Of a stretch of 64,000 nucleotides of DNA, positions 17,611 to 25,870 are shown piece by piece. The DNA is from an uncultured Draconibacterium sp. (GTDB lineage Bacteria > Bacteroidota > Bacteroidia > Bacteroidales > Prolixibacteraceae): assembly GCF_963676735.1 (NCBI RefSeq), contig NZ_OY781464.1, forward strand, positions 1,459,001 through 1,523,000, in the 5' to 3' direction. Below the pieces are notes generated by a model that saw only the letters and a program-made list of their open reading frames with translations, ran no database searches and was not told the origin of the DNA. A program made the position numbers and the translations under genes. How positions within the stretch are numbered: the first letter of the stretch is position 1; each line of letters starts with the position of its first letter.

Positions 17611-17667
17611 CCCCTGAATTTGCCAGCATTTAACCCCGCATAAGAAGCTCAGCTCTCGCTATCTTTA
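17611..17667 (+). promoter_or_regulatory. GH16 promoter with bipartite element CCCCTGAATT/ACCCCG
   Basis: CCCCTGAATT (17611-17620) and ACCCCG (17633-17638) are followed by TATCTTTA (17660-17667), a 7 of 8 match to TAnnTTTG. The offsets (22 bp between half starts, 27 bp from second half to the -7 box) equal those at 15,771-15,827. The initiation point would fall about 10 bp before the ATG at 17691, giving a very short leader. Confidence 0.6.
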
Positions 17668-17690
17668 CATTGAAAAAAGAGCGTAGCGTA

Positions 17691-18551
17691 ATGACATTAA
17701 AAACTATTTGCAGCATAGTGCTTTTGCTCCATACATTTGTGGGCTGGGCGCAACCAACCTTTAAACCAGGTAGCGATCCTAAACCGGAAGGTGCGAAATG
17801 GGTGCAGGTGAACTTCCTTTCAGACGAATTTGATGGTGATACCCCTGATCTTTCAAAATGGCAAGTTGAGCCAATTGGCAACGACTGGAAATGGGATGGA
17901 AGACCGCCGGCCTTATTTAAAGCCGAAAATGTAAAGGTTAAGCATGGACGGCTTCAGGTAACTGTTGGTAAACTGGATGAGGCAGTGAAGAAGGACGGTA
18001 AGATTTTTACTCATCAGGGAGGTATTGTTCGCTCGATAAAACCCGGAAACGTAGGTATGTATTTTGAATGTAAAATGAAGGCCAATGCCACCGTGATGTC
18101 TTCAACATTTTGGTTAATGACAAAATACGATTGTTATAAAAAACTGGAGACGGATATCCAGGAATGCGTTGGAAGAACTACGGGGCTTACTACTGATTGG
18201 GCACAGGGTTGGGATAGTATTTTTCATTCAAATGCTATTCACCGAACAACTGAATGTGTTGAAAAACTTCAGCTTCAGGATGCAGTAAAACTTAATATTC
18301 CCAATCATCAGAAATTCTATGTTTATGCAGCCTGGTGGAAATCTCCCCATGAAATTCAGTTTTTTCTGGATGGCGAATATCAATATACGATCAATCCGAA
18401 GGTAGCGTGGGATATGCCGGCATTTATTCATATGGCCATTGAAACCTACGACTGGAATCCAATACCGGAGGATGGAGGATTAGTAGAGAGTGGTACGCAT
18501 GAGCAAAGAACCACTCAGTACGAATGGGTACGAACCTGGAGATTGGAATAA
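17691..18551 (+). CDS. GH16 endo-beta-galactanase (agarase/porphyranase type)
   Basis: 286-residue secreted GH16 enzyme. Start ATG 17691 is preferred over an upstream TTG because it directly precedes the signal peptide (to FVGWAQ). The catalytic signature ExDxxE appears as Glu153-Thr-Asp155-Ile-Gln-Glu158 in KKLETDIQECVG. The beta-jelly-roll elements DEFDGDTPDLSKWQV, FECKMKA and FFLDGEYQYTI match the agarase/porphyranase/kappa-carrageenase branch. It would cut internal beta-1,4 bonds of agar-like polymers, feeding GH117 and GH2. The protein ends right after the catalytic domain with no CBM or T9SS domain. GH3 follows 37 bp later. Confidence 0.87.
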   Translation: MTLKTICSIVLLLHTFVGWAQPTFKPGSDPKPEGAKWVQVNFLSDEFDGDTPDLSKWQVEPIGNDWKWDGRPPALFKAENVKVKHGRLQVTVGKLDEAVKKDGKIFTHQGGIVRSIKPGNVGMYFECKMKANATVMSSTFWLMTKYDCYKKLETDIQECVGRTTGLTTDWAQGWDSIFHSNAIHRTTECVEKLQLQDAVKLNIPNHQKFYVYAAWWKSPHEIQFFLDGEYQYTINPKVAWDMPAFIHMAIETYDWNPIPEDGGLVESGTHEQRTTQYEWVRTWRLE

Positions 18552-18588
18552 GCCAGTTTAAATCAAACTTATATAAGCATATTAAAAA

Positions 18589-20796
18589 ATGAACTCAAAG
18601 AACATTATTGTTATAATTAACGCGTTACTTTTCGTTTTTTTCGCATCAATAAAAACTACCGCCCAGGAAGTAGATTTTTCATTTTTGGACACTGACTTGC
18701 CTCTTGATGAGCGTGCAGAAATTTTAGTTTCGCAAATGACCCTTGATGAAAAAATAAGCCAGCTTACCAATGATGCCACTGCCATACCACGTTTAAATAT
18801 TCCTGAGTATAATTGGTGGAATGAAGCCTTGCATGGTGTTGCCCGCAATGGAAAAGCTACCATTTTCCCGCAAGCCATTGGTTTGGCTGCATCTTTCGAT
18901 CCGGACCTCGCAAAACGTGTAGCATCTGCAATTTCAACCGAAGCCAGAGCTAAGTATAGCATTTCACAAAGCATGGGGAATTACAGTAAATATGCCGGTT
19001 TAACTTTCTGGACACCCAATGTGAATATTTTTCGCGATCCCAGATGGGGAAGAGGGCAGGAAACATACGGTGAAGACCCTTTTCTTACGGCTATTATGGG
19101 AGTGGCATTTGTAAAAGGATTGCAAGGAGATGACCCCAACTATTTAAAAACAGCAGCTTGTGCCAAACATTTTGCTGTTCATTCCGGACCGGAAGAATCA
19201 CGACACCGGTTTAATGCGACTCCAACCAAACAAGACTTGTATGAAACATACCTGCCGGCATTCGAAGCGTTAGTAAAAGATGCAAACGTAGAAGGTGTTA
19301 TGGCAGCCTACAATGCCGTTTACGGAAAACCAGCCTGTGCCAGTCCTTTTTTACTGCAGGAAATTTTACGGAAAGACTGGAATTTTGATGGATATATTAC
19401 ATCAGACTGTGGAGCAGTTGGAGGAATGGCCTATAAAATGAACTACGTAACAACAGGAGTTGAGGCAGCTGCGGCTGCATTAAATGCAGGCACAAATTTA
19501 AACTGTGGTGGTACCTACAAAAAATTGAAGGAAGCAGTGGATAACGGGATGGTGTCTGAAGAAATGATTCATGAACGTACGAAACAGCTTTTTAAAACAC
19601 GTTTTCGATTGGGAATGCTTAATAATGAAGATGAAAATCCTTATGCGGAAACCAATTCGGCAGATATTCATAGCTCTGCACACATTCAGTTAGCCAGGGA
19701 AGCAGCACGTAAATCAATTGTTTTACTGAAAAACAAAAACAATATTTTGCCCCTGGCAAAAGATATTAAAGTACCATATTTAACCGGTCCGTTTGCTAAT
19801 TCAGCCGATATGCTGATGGGAAGTTATTACGGAGTAAGTTCTAATATCGTAACCATTTTAGAAGGTATAACTGAAGCAATATCGTTAGGAAGTTCTTTGA
19901 ATTACCGAAGTGGCGCATTACCATTTCAGGCAAATATAAATCCTAAAAACTGGGCCCCCCATGTTGCAGAAGAATCGGATGTTACAATTTGTGTTGTTGG
20001 TATTACGGCTGATATGGAGGGTGAAGAAGTTGATGCCATTGCATCAGCCAATATTGGAGACAGAATTGACCTTAAACTGCCTGAGAACCAGATTGATTAT
20101 GTAAAACAACTGGTGGAATTCAAAAAAGATAAACCACTAATTTTAATTGTGGCCAGTGGAAGTCCGGTTTCGCTGGAGGGTATTGAAGAATATTGTGATG
20201 CCATTTTGCAAATTTGGTATCCTGGCGAACAAGGGGGGAATGCAGTAGCTGATGTTCTGTTTGGTGATGTTTCTCCATCGGGGCATTTACCAATAACTTT
20301 TCCAAAGAATATTGAGCAACTGCCACCATACGATGACTATTCAATGAACGACAGAACTTATAAATATATGACAAAGGAACCAATGTTTCCGTTTGGCTTT
20401 GGACTAACTTATTCAACAACCCAAATAAGTAATCTCACTTTGAATACCAGGACACTAACTAAGAATGAATCGCTGAGTTTAAGTGTAGACGTCGCTAATA
20501 CAGGAGAATATAATATCGATGAGGTTATACAGCTGTATGTCTGTCCTGAAGAGATTAGCGGAGGGATACCATTTAAAAGTCTGAAAGCTTTTGAGCGGGT
20601 ATCTTTGGAAAAAGGAGAAACAAAAACACTTTCTTTCGCAATTCCATCTGAGGATTTCTATGTTGTAAATGAAGAAGGAGATAAAGTATGGCGAAAAGGA
20701 GAATATAAAATTTATGTAGGGAATTGTTCACCAGGTAAGAAAAGTATAGAATTGGGAGCCTCCGTACCTGAGGAGATAGTAATATTATTGCAATAG
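18589..20796 (+). CDS. GH3 beta-glycosidase
   Basis: 735-residue GH3 exo-enzyme with a signal peptide (to IKTTAQE). The N-terminal TIM barrel (about 35-355) has NWWNEALHGVAR, PNVNIFRDPRWGRGQETYGEDP, the KH dyad AKHFAVHSG and nucleophile Asp273 in YITSDCGAVGG. The alpha/beta sandwich follows (about 375-600) and then a fibronectin-III-like domain (about 620-725). The wording is that of the beta-xylosidase/beta-glucosidase subgroup. Its real substrate in an agar-type locus is uncertain. It is the last gene of the unit and is followed by a strong hairpin. Confidence 0.92.
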   Translation: MNSKNIIVIINALLFVFFASIKTTAQEVDFSFLDTDLPLDERAEILVSQMTLDEKISQLTNDATAIPRLNIPEYNWWNEALHGVARNGKATIFPQAIGLAASFDPDLAKRVASAISTEARAKYSISQSMGNYSKYAGLTFWTPNVNIFRDPRWGRGQETYGEDPFLTAIMGVAFVKGLQGDDPNYLKTAACAKHFAVHSGPEESRHRFNATPTKQDLYETYLPAFEALVKDANVEGVMAAYNAVYGKPACASPFLLQEILRKDWNFDGYITSDCGAVGGMAYKMNYVTTGVEAAAAALNAGTNLNCGGTYKKLKEAVDNGMVSEEMIHERTKQLFKTRFRLGMLNNEDENPYAETNSADIHSSAHIQLAREAARKSIVLLKNKNNILPLAKDIKVPYLTGPFANSADMLMGSYYGVSSNIVTILEGITEAISLGSSLNYRSGALPFQANINPKNWAPHVAEESDVTICVVGITADMEGEEVDAIASANIGDRIDLKLPENQIDYVKQLVEFKKDKPLILIVASGSPVSLEGIEEYCDAILQIWYPGEQGGNAVADVLFGDVSPSGHLPITFPKNIEQLPPYDDYSMNDRTYKYMTKEPMFPFGFGLTYSTTQISNLTLNTRTLTKNESLSLSVDVANTGEYNIDEVIQLYVCPEEISGGIPFKSLKAFERVSLEKGETKTLSFAIPSEDFYVVNEEGDKVWRKGEYKIYVGNCSPGKKSIELGASVPEEIVILLQ

Positions 20797-20919
20797 AGAG
20801 ACTTATGAGAATTGTCGAGACTATAGCAAGAACAGATTTTTAAAAATTGCTTGTTCTCGGTAAAGTTTCGTTTAGAATGACTTTTTTTGTGCTTTTTTGA
20901 CTCCACTGGAAAACAAAAA

Positions 20920-20950
20920 AGCACTTAAAATATTGATTTTAAGTGCTTTT
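20920..20950 (+). terminator. Bidirectional rho-independent terminator after GH3
   Basis: A perfect 12-bp stem AGCACTTAAAAT (20920-20931) / ATTTTAAGTGCT (20936-20947) with loop ATTG is flanked by an A-tract before and a T-tract after. It ends the galactan locus, 123 bp past the GH3 stop codon. Confidence 0.75.
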
Positions 20951-21680
20951 GATTTTATTAGGATTTCTCTTGGTGCCCCAGTAAAGGACGATGTTGTGTT
21001 TTATTATGCTCTTAAAATCAGAATGTTATAGACCAGTGAAAATTTTGTTCTCGGCAAAGTCTCTTCTAAATTTCAATAAAGTTATATCTGGAACAAAATG
21101 AGGAAAAAGTAAGAAATATAATGTTATTCTGCCTATGTATATCTAGATAACTCTTTGAATATGCCGGATAAATAGAAATACCCCTGGTTTAGCAGGGATG
21201 CTTTTTCACCTAACTAAATTAGGATCTCTATGAAAAAAACTGGTTACAAGATCTTTGTGCTTGTAACAAATGGTTATACGAATAATGAAGTAGGATTGTT
21301 TTACGGAGGATTGATAATATTTCATAATGGCAAACATGCAAAGCAGAGGATATTTTAATGATCGTTCCTTCATTCATAAAGACAGCTAAATTATAGAGGA
21401 AGAAATGTTTATTTACTATCAAGAACAATACTCCACCACGTGAAATTTGCTTTCAAAGGATTCTAAGGAAACTAAGAATGCTTATTCCATAAGAGAAAAT
21501 AATAGGGCCAAAAGAACAATTAGCTCAAGTATTTTAGTGCGAAGACGTCATGTGATGGTAAAAAAGCTTAACAATAAATAGCATTTATATTTATCATATT
21601 CCCCGATGTGTTATAAAACATATTTTGTAAGTGCCACAAATACAGAAGAATAGGCTCTGGTTTTGACAAAACCAATTTTT
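20951..21680 (+). other. AT-rich non-coding stretch between the galactan and alginate loci
   Basis: About 730 bp without a supported gene. It holds TTGTTCTCGG at 21045-21054, an exact repeat of 20851-20860 in a longer imperfect repeat. It also holds a CCCTG/CAGGG hairpin (21182-21197), the tract CCTAACTAAATTAGG (21209-21223) and a 42-codon reading frame at 21230. Its last part has a TGGTTTT/AAAACCA hairpin followed by ATTTTT (21658-21680), terminator-like, just before the gntR operators. Confidence 0.5.
21230..21358 (+). other. Possible start-of-gene remnant, 42 codons
   Basis: An ATG preceded by CTAACTAAATTAGGATCTCT opens a 42-residue frame beginning MKKTGYKIFVLV, which looks like a signal-peptide start that then runs out of sense. 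The leader wording is close to that at 61,937-61,958 (ACTAACTAAACCTAATCTATGAAAAAA in two pieces). It may be a scrap of a deleted exported-protein gene, or chance. Confidence 0.25.
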
Positions 21681-21709
21681 ATAATGTTAAAGTTTCAAAA
21701 ACTCTATAT

Positions 21710-21791
21710 AATTGGTCGACCAATTTAAAACAACTGGTCAACCAGTTTGAATTAAGAGAAAGAACTTTAGGATTTAAACAATAAACTGGTC
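21710..21791 (+). promoter_or_regulatory. FadR/GntR-type operator pair upstream of the regulator gene
   Basis: AATTGGTCGACCAATT (21710-21725) is a perfect 16-bp palindrome. AACTGGTCAACCAGTT (21732-21747) is a second one with a central CA, centred 22 bp away, two helical turns. A half site AAACTGGTCA lies at 21783-21792. The TGGTC/GACCA core is that of FadR-family operators. TATAATTG (21707-21714), a candidate -7 box, overlaps the first palindrome, which would suit autorepression. Confidence 0.7.
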
Positions 21792-21808
21792 AATAAATCT
21801 AAGAAACT

Positions 21809-22525
21809 ATGAATGTACTTGAAAATTTTAAAACCATAGAAGTTGAAAGCCCGGTAGATAAAATTATAAAGCAGATTCGTAATTCAATCGTGTCAGGGCA
21901 ATTAAAACCTGGTGATAAATTACCCTCGGAAAGAAAACTTTCAGAATCATTTGGTATTGGACGAACATACGTCCGCGACGCCATAAAAAAGCTCGAATTT
22001 TATGGTATCCTTAAAACGCTTCCTCAAAGTGGAACAATCGTTTCGGGTGCTGATATTTCTGCAATGGAAGGATTAATTGCAGATGTTATTAAACTGAGCG
22101 AAAATGATTTTTTCCATTTGGTGGAAACACGAGTGGTGATGGAAACCTACGCCTGTGGGCAAGCCGCAATCCGCCGTTCATCGCGCGATATTGCCGATTT
22201 AGAAGAAAAACTCGACGAATATAAACAACGCGTAGATGCAAATTTACCCGGTGTTAAGGAAGACTTCAATTTTCATCTTAAAATAGCAGAGGCCAGCCAG
22301 AATATGGTAATTAAATCCCTCATGCTGATTTTAATTCCAGATATACTTGAGATTTACCGAAAACTAAATGTGTGTGGCGAAGGCCGATTCTACAAATCAT
22401 TTGATGAGCACCAGGTAATTCTCGACTGCATAATTAGACAAGACTCAAAAGGAGCAGAAGAAGCCATGCGCATTCACCTAAAAGATGTGGCTGAGTTTAG
22501 TTTGTCGTATAAAGGAGAAGAGTAA
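21809..22525 (+). CDS. GntR-family (FadR/FCD type) transcriptional regulator of the alginate locus
   Basis: 238-residue regulator. The N-terminal winged helix (about 15-80) has IVSGQLKPGDKLPSERKLSE and IGRTYVRDAIKKLEF, the GntR DNA-binding signature. The C-terminal helical FCD domain (about 90-230) has the metal/ligand residues of the family (ETRVVMETYACG, DFNFHLKIAEAS, FDEHQVILDCI). It probably senses an alginate breakdown product such as KDG or its relatives; in other alginate-degrading Flavobacteriia a GntR gene occupies the same position. Two FadR-like operators precede it. It opens the alginate locus, 295 bp before susC. Confidence 0.88.
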   Translation: MNVLENFKTIEVESPVDKIIKQIRNSIVSGQLKPGDKLPSERKLSESFGIGRTYVRDAIKKLEFYGILKTLPQSGTIVSGADISAMEGLIADVIKLSENDFFHLVETRVVMETYACGQAAIRRSSRDIADLEEKLDEYKQRVDANLPGVKEDFNFHLKIAEASQNMVIKSLMLILIPDILEIYRKLNVCGEGRFYKSFDEHQVILDCIIRQDSKGAEEAMRIHLKDVAEFSLSYKGEE

Positions 22526-22820
22526 TTAATCAAATTATAAATGTGTTACGGAGCTTCACTTTAAGCTCTTTGAACTAAAATCTTTAATAAATTATGGAAA
22601 CTAAGAATACTAGCTAAAATCAAAAATCTAAGTAAAAAAGGGATTAAACAAAAAAAGGAAAGGCTTAAGAAGCCAATCCTTTCATGAACCACGGTAATAA
22701 CTTTAACAATGATAAAATGAACTTGCAGGTAACACTATCATAAACAAAGTAAACACCGCGCTCTACAAATATAATCTATTGTATTAAACGAATTCTTAAA
22801 ATTTTTAAAAATCAAATTAA
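22526..22820 (+). promoter_or_regulatory. Intergenic leader of the susCD operon
   Basis: GAGCTT (22552-22557) and AAGCTC (22563-22568) can pair after the regulator gene. An A-tract (22651-22656) leads into a hairpin with stems AAAGG/CCTTT and GGCTT/AAGCC (22655-22683, loop AAG), 137 bp before the susC ATG, so it is probably in the 5' leader. No copy of the TGGTC operator was found here, and no clear TAnnTTTG box. Confidence 0.4.
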
Positions 22821-25800
22821 ATGAAAAAATTCTTAAGCCTAACAGTTGTTTTATTGGCTTTTGTAATAGGGGCTTCGGCTCAAGCTCAGCTCACGGGTAA
22901 CATTATTGATGAAGGAACTAATGAAGCTTTAATAGGAGCAACTGTAGTAGAAAAGGGAACCTCAAACGGTACCATTACCGATATCGATGGGAATTTTACG
23001 CTTACTACACAAAGTGAATCGGGAACAGTAGTGGTTTCTTTTATTGGTTATGTAACTCAGGAAATTGAATTTTCGGGTGCTTCTACCATAAATGTAAGTA
23101 TGAAAGCCGATGTTACCGGCCTCGATGAGGTGGTGGTAGTTGGATACGGGGTTCAGAAGAAATCGCACCTAACGGGAGCTATTTCGAAACTGGAAAATGA
23201 AAATATGGAGCAAGTAGCAGTGGCTCGTGTTGACGATGCCCTGATTGGTAAAATCTCGGGTGTTAACATTCAGGCTACCGATGGTGGAGCCGGTACTGCA
23301 CCTACCATCCGTATTCGCGGAACAGGTTCAATCAGTGGTAGTTCAGACCCATTAATTGTGGTTGACGGTATTGTGGTTGACTCGGATTACCTGGGTAACC
23401 TTGATATGAACGATGTGGCTTCGTTTGAAGTGTTGAAAGATGCTGCCTCGGCTGCAATTTACGGTTCAAGGGGAGCAAATGGTGTAATCATGATTACATC
23501 GAAACAAGGTAAAGAAGGAAAAACCAAATTTAACTTCAACTCTTATTATGGTTTTAAAGAAGCGCACCAAAGCGATGCGTATTACTTTACAGTAGCCGAA
23601 ACTGCTGCTGCCGAGTTAGCTGCTACCGGCGAACTTTCAGCTAAAACCCAATACAAACAAATGATTGGTACCGACCGCGATTGGCAAGATGTTATTTTTG
23701 ACGGGGGTACAATTCAGAACTACTCGTTTAGCGCAAGAGGCGGAAGCGAGAACACAAAATTCAGTACTTCGTTAAATTATTTGAATGACGAAGGTGTGCT
23801 TTTAACCGATGGATACGAAAAGTATAGTTTAAAGCTGAAACTGGATACCAAGGTGAATAAATTTAAGATGGGTGTAAACTTATCACCATCTTACTCGAAC
23901 CGCAGAAGATTTGATGGCTCTACGCACGATATCCTGCGTCAAACACCATGGTTGCCGCTATATCACGACGAAACATCTATTCAATATGTTGATAGAAACA
24001 CTTATCCGGATGTGCAGGTAGGCGATTATGCCAATCAGCGTCATTTCGATAATTATATGCTGAATGGTTCGGAAGTAGATATTAGTAATACTTCGAATGT
24101 AAATCCTGCAGCAAAAGTTTTGGAACGTGATTACACCTACAAAAAATTTAAAATGTACGGTGTGGCGTATGCACAATACGATATAACCAAAGACTTAAAC
24201 TTTAAAGCATCTTTTGGTGGCGATTTCCAAAATACCGATATCAGAAGATGGCAAGGACCTTTGGGCCACAGAAATGGTGCTGACAATACACAGTTGTACG
24301 AATCAACACAGAACAGAATTCACCTGGTAAACGATAACTTCTTTAGCTACAATAAAAGAGTTGGCGACCACGATATCAGTGCTATCCTGGGTATGTCGGT
24401 TGAAACATGGGATACTGAATTTGCAAGCATTAATGCAACCGATTATACATTCGATTACATCCAGAATATTAGTGCAGCAGGTACTATTAGTGCAGCCGAA
24501 TCGGGTAAATACGAAGAGCGTTTATTATCGTTTACCAGTAGGGTAAATTATGCTTACAAAGACAAATATTTAGCTTCGGCAAGTTTCCGTCGCGATGGTA
24601 GCTCACGTTTTGGGTCTGATACTAAATACGGTAACTTCACTGCTTTTTCGGTAGGTTGGAGACTTTCTGAAGAAGATTTCCTGAAAGACAGCGAAGCAAT
24701 TAATAGTTTAAAACTTCGCTTTAGCTACGGGGTAACCGGTAACAATGCTATTGATGCCGGTACAGTTTATGAAGAGCATTATCCGTATTTAGCCTTGTTA
24801 GAAACTTCTACAGCTGTTGTTAACGGTTCGTTGGTAACAGGTTTTAATGCCTTAAACATTGCAAACCCTGATTTGGGTTGGGAAAAATCAGTTGAATTTA
24901 ATCCCGGTCTTGATTTTATGTTGTGGGATGGTTTGCTTTCAGGTTCATTTGAATACTATAATAGAACCAGTGATAACTTAATTTTGGAAAACCCTGTTTC
25001 AACAACTACCGGTTTCGATGCTGCACTTATTAACAGAGGTGAAGTAGAGAATAGTGGTTTTGAAGTTGAATTACGCTCTACTGTTGATATTACAAAAGAC
25101 TTTAGCTGGAGCGGAGCAATAATGGCTTCTAAAAACGAAAACAAATTGAACGATTTTGCAGAGTCTAATGGTCAAATTCAAAGTGTTGACTCAAAAAGGG
25201 CAGCAGAATGGATTAACCTTGAAGGCCTGCCAATTTCATCATTCTACGGTTGGGTAGTTGACAGAGATATTCCACTGGAATATTTGAATAATCCTTACCA
25301 CCCGGTAGGTGCTGAAGCACAAGATGTGTACGTAAAAGATTTAAATGGCGATGGTATTATCGACGATGAAGATAAAGCCGTTTTAGGTAACCCTTATCCT
25401 GAACTGATTTGGAGTTTTACCAACGATTTTAAATACAAAAACGTTGATGTTAGCTTTATGTTCCAGGGGTCGCACGGTGCCGAGGTAAGAAACATGGGTG
25501 ACCAGTACCTATTTAACCATTTTAACAGCAGCCAGGATTTTAATCCGGCAATAACGCCTGACCAGGAATTTATTAAAGAAAAGATATTCACAGACGATAT
25601 TGTTCAGGATGCTTCTTACATCGCACTGCGTAATGTGAATATTGGCTACACGTTTGGAAGAAACTTGTTGGAAAGAACCTTTATTGAAAAGGCAAGAGTA
25701 TATGTGTCTGCACAAAACCTACTTTACTTTACAGCCGACGATTATACTGGTTTCAACCCTGAGTCTATTGATGACACCTCTCCAACAACCTATGGTTACC

Positions 25801-25859
25801 AGAGAGCAGGTTCTCCGGTTTATAAAACGATAAGTTTTGGTGTAAACATTGATTTTTAA
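22821..25859 (+). CDS. susC: SusC/RagA-family TonB-dependent receptor for alginate oligosaccharides
   Basis: 1012-residue outer-membrane importer. A signal peptide (to GASAQAQ) precedes the carboxypeptidase-D-like domain (about 24-110: LTGNIIDEGTNEALIGATV, ITDIDGNFTL). The TonB box and plug start at LDEVVVVGYGVQKKSH and run through IRIRGTGSISGSSDPLIVVDG and SAAIYGSRGANGVIMITSKQG. The remaining ~780 residues are the 22-strand barrel, ending in a phenylalanine (GVNIDF), as outer-membrane barrels do. It pairs with SusD 11 bp downstream. Alginate as substrate is inferred from the lyases in the same cluster. Confidence 0.95.
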   Translation: MKKFLSLTVVLLAFVIGASAQAQLTGNIIDEGTNEALIGATVVEKGTSNGTITDIDGNFTLTTQSESGTVVVSFIGYVTQEIEFSGASTINVSMKADVTGLDEVVVVGYGVQKKSHLTGAISKLENENMEQVAVARVDDALIGKISGVNIQATDGGAGTAPTIRIRGTGSISGSSDPLIVVDGIVVDSDYLGNLDMNDVASFEVLKDAASAAIYGSRGANGVIMITSKQGKEGKTKFNFNSYYGFKEAHQSDAYYFTVAETAAAELAATGELSAKTQYKQMIGTDRDWQDVIFDGGTIQNYSFSARGGSENTKFSTSLNYLNDEGVLLTDGYEKYSLKLKLDTKVNKFKMGVNLSPSYSNRRRFDGSTHDILRQTPWLPLYHDETSIQYVDRNTYPDVQVGDYANQRHFDNYMLNGSEVDISNTSNVNPAAKVLERDYTYKKFKMYGVAYAQYDITKDLNFKASFGGDFQNTDIRRWQGPLGHRNGADNTQLYESTQNRIHLVNDNFFSYNKRVGDHDISAILGMSVETWDTEFASINATDYTFDYIQNISAAGTISAAESGKYEERLLSFTSRVNYAYKDKYLASASFRRDGSSRFGSDTKYGNFTAFSVGWRLSEEDFLKDSEAINSLKLRFSYGVTGNNAIDAGTVYEEHYPYLALLETSTAVVNGSLVTGFNALNIANPDLGWEKSVEFNPGLDFMLWDGLLSGSFEYYNRTSDNLILENPVSTTTGFDAALINRGEVENSGFEVELRSTVDITKDFSWSGAIMASKNENKLNDFAESNGQIQSVDSKRAAEWINLEGLPISSFYGWVVDRDIPLEYLNNPYHPVGAEAQDVYVKDLNGDGIIDDEDKAVLGNPYPELIWSFTNDFKYKNVDVSFMFQGSHGAEVRNMGDQYLFNHFNSSQDFNPAITPDQEFIKEKIFTDDIVQDASYIALRNVNIGYTFGRNLLERTFIEKARVYVSAQNLLYFTADDYTGFNPESIDDTSPTTYGYQRAGSPVYKTISFGVNIDF

Positions 25860-25870
25860 TCTTAAAAATT

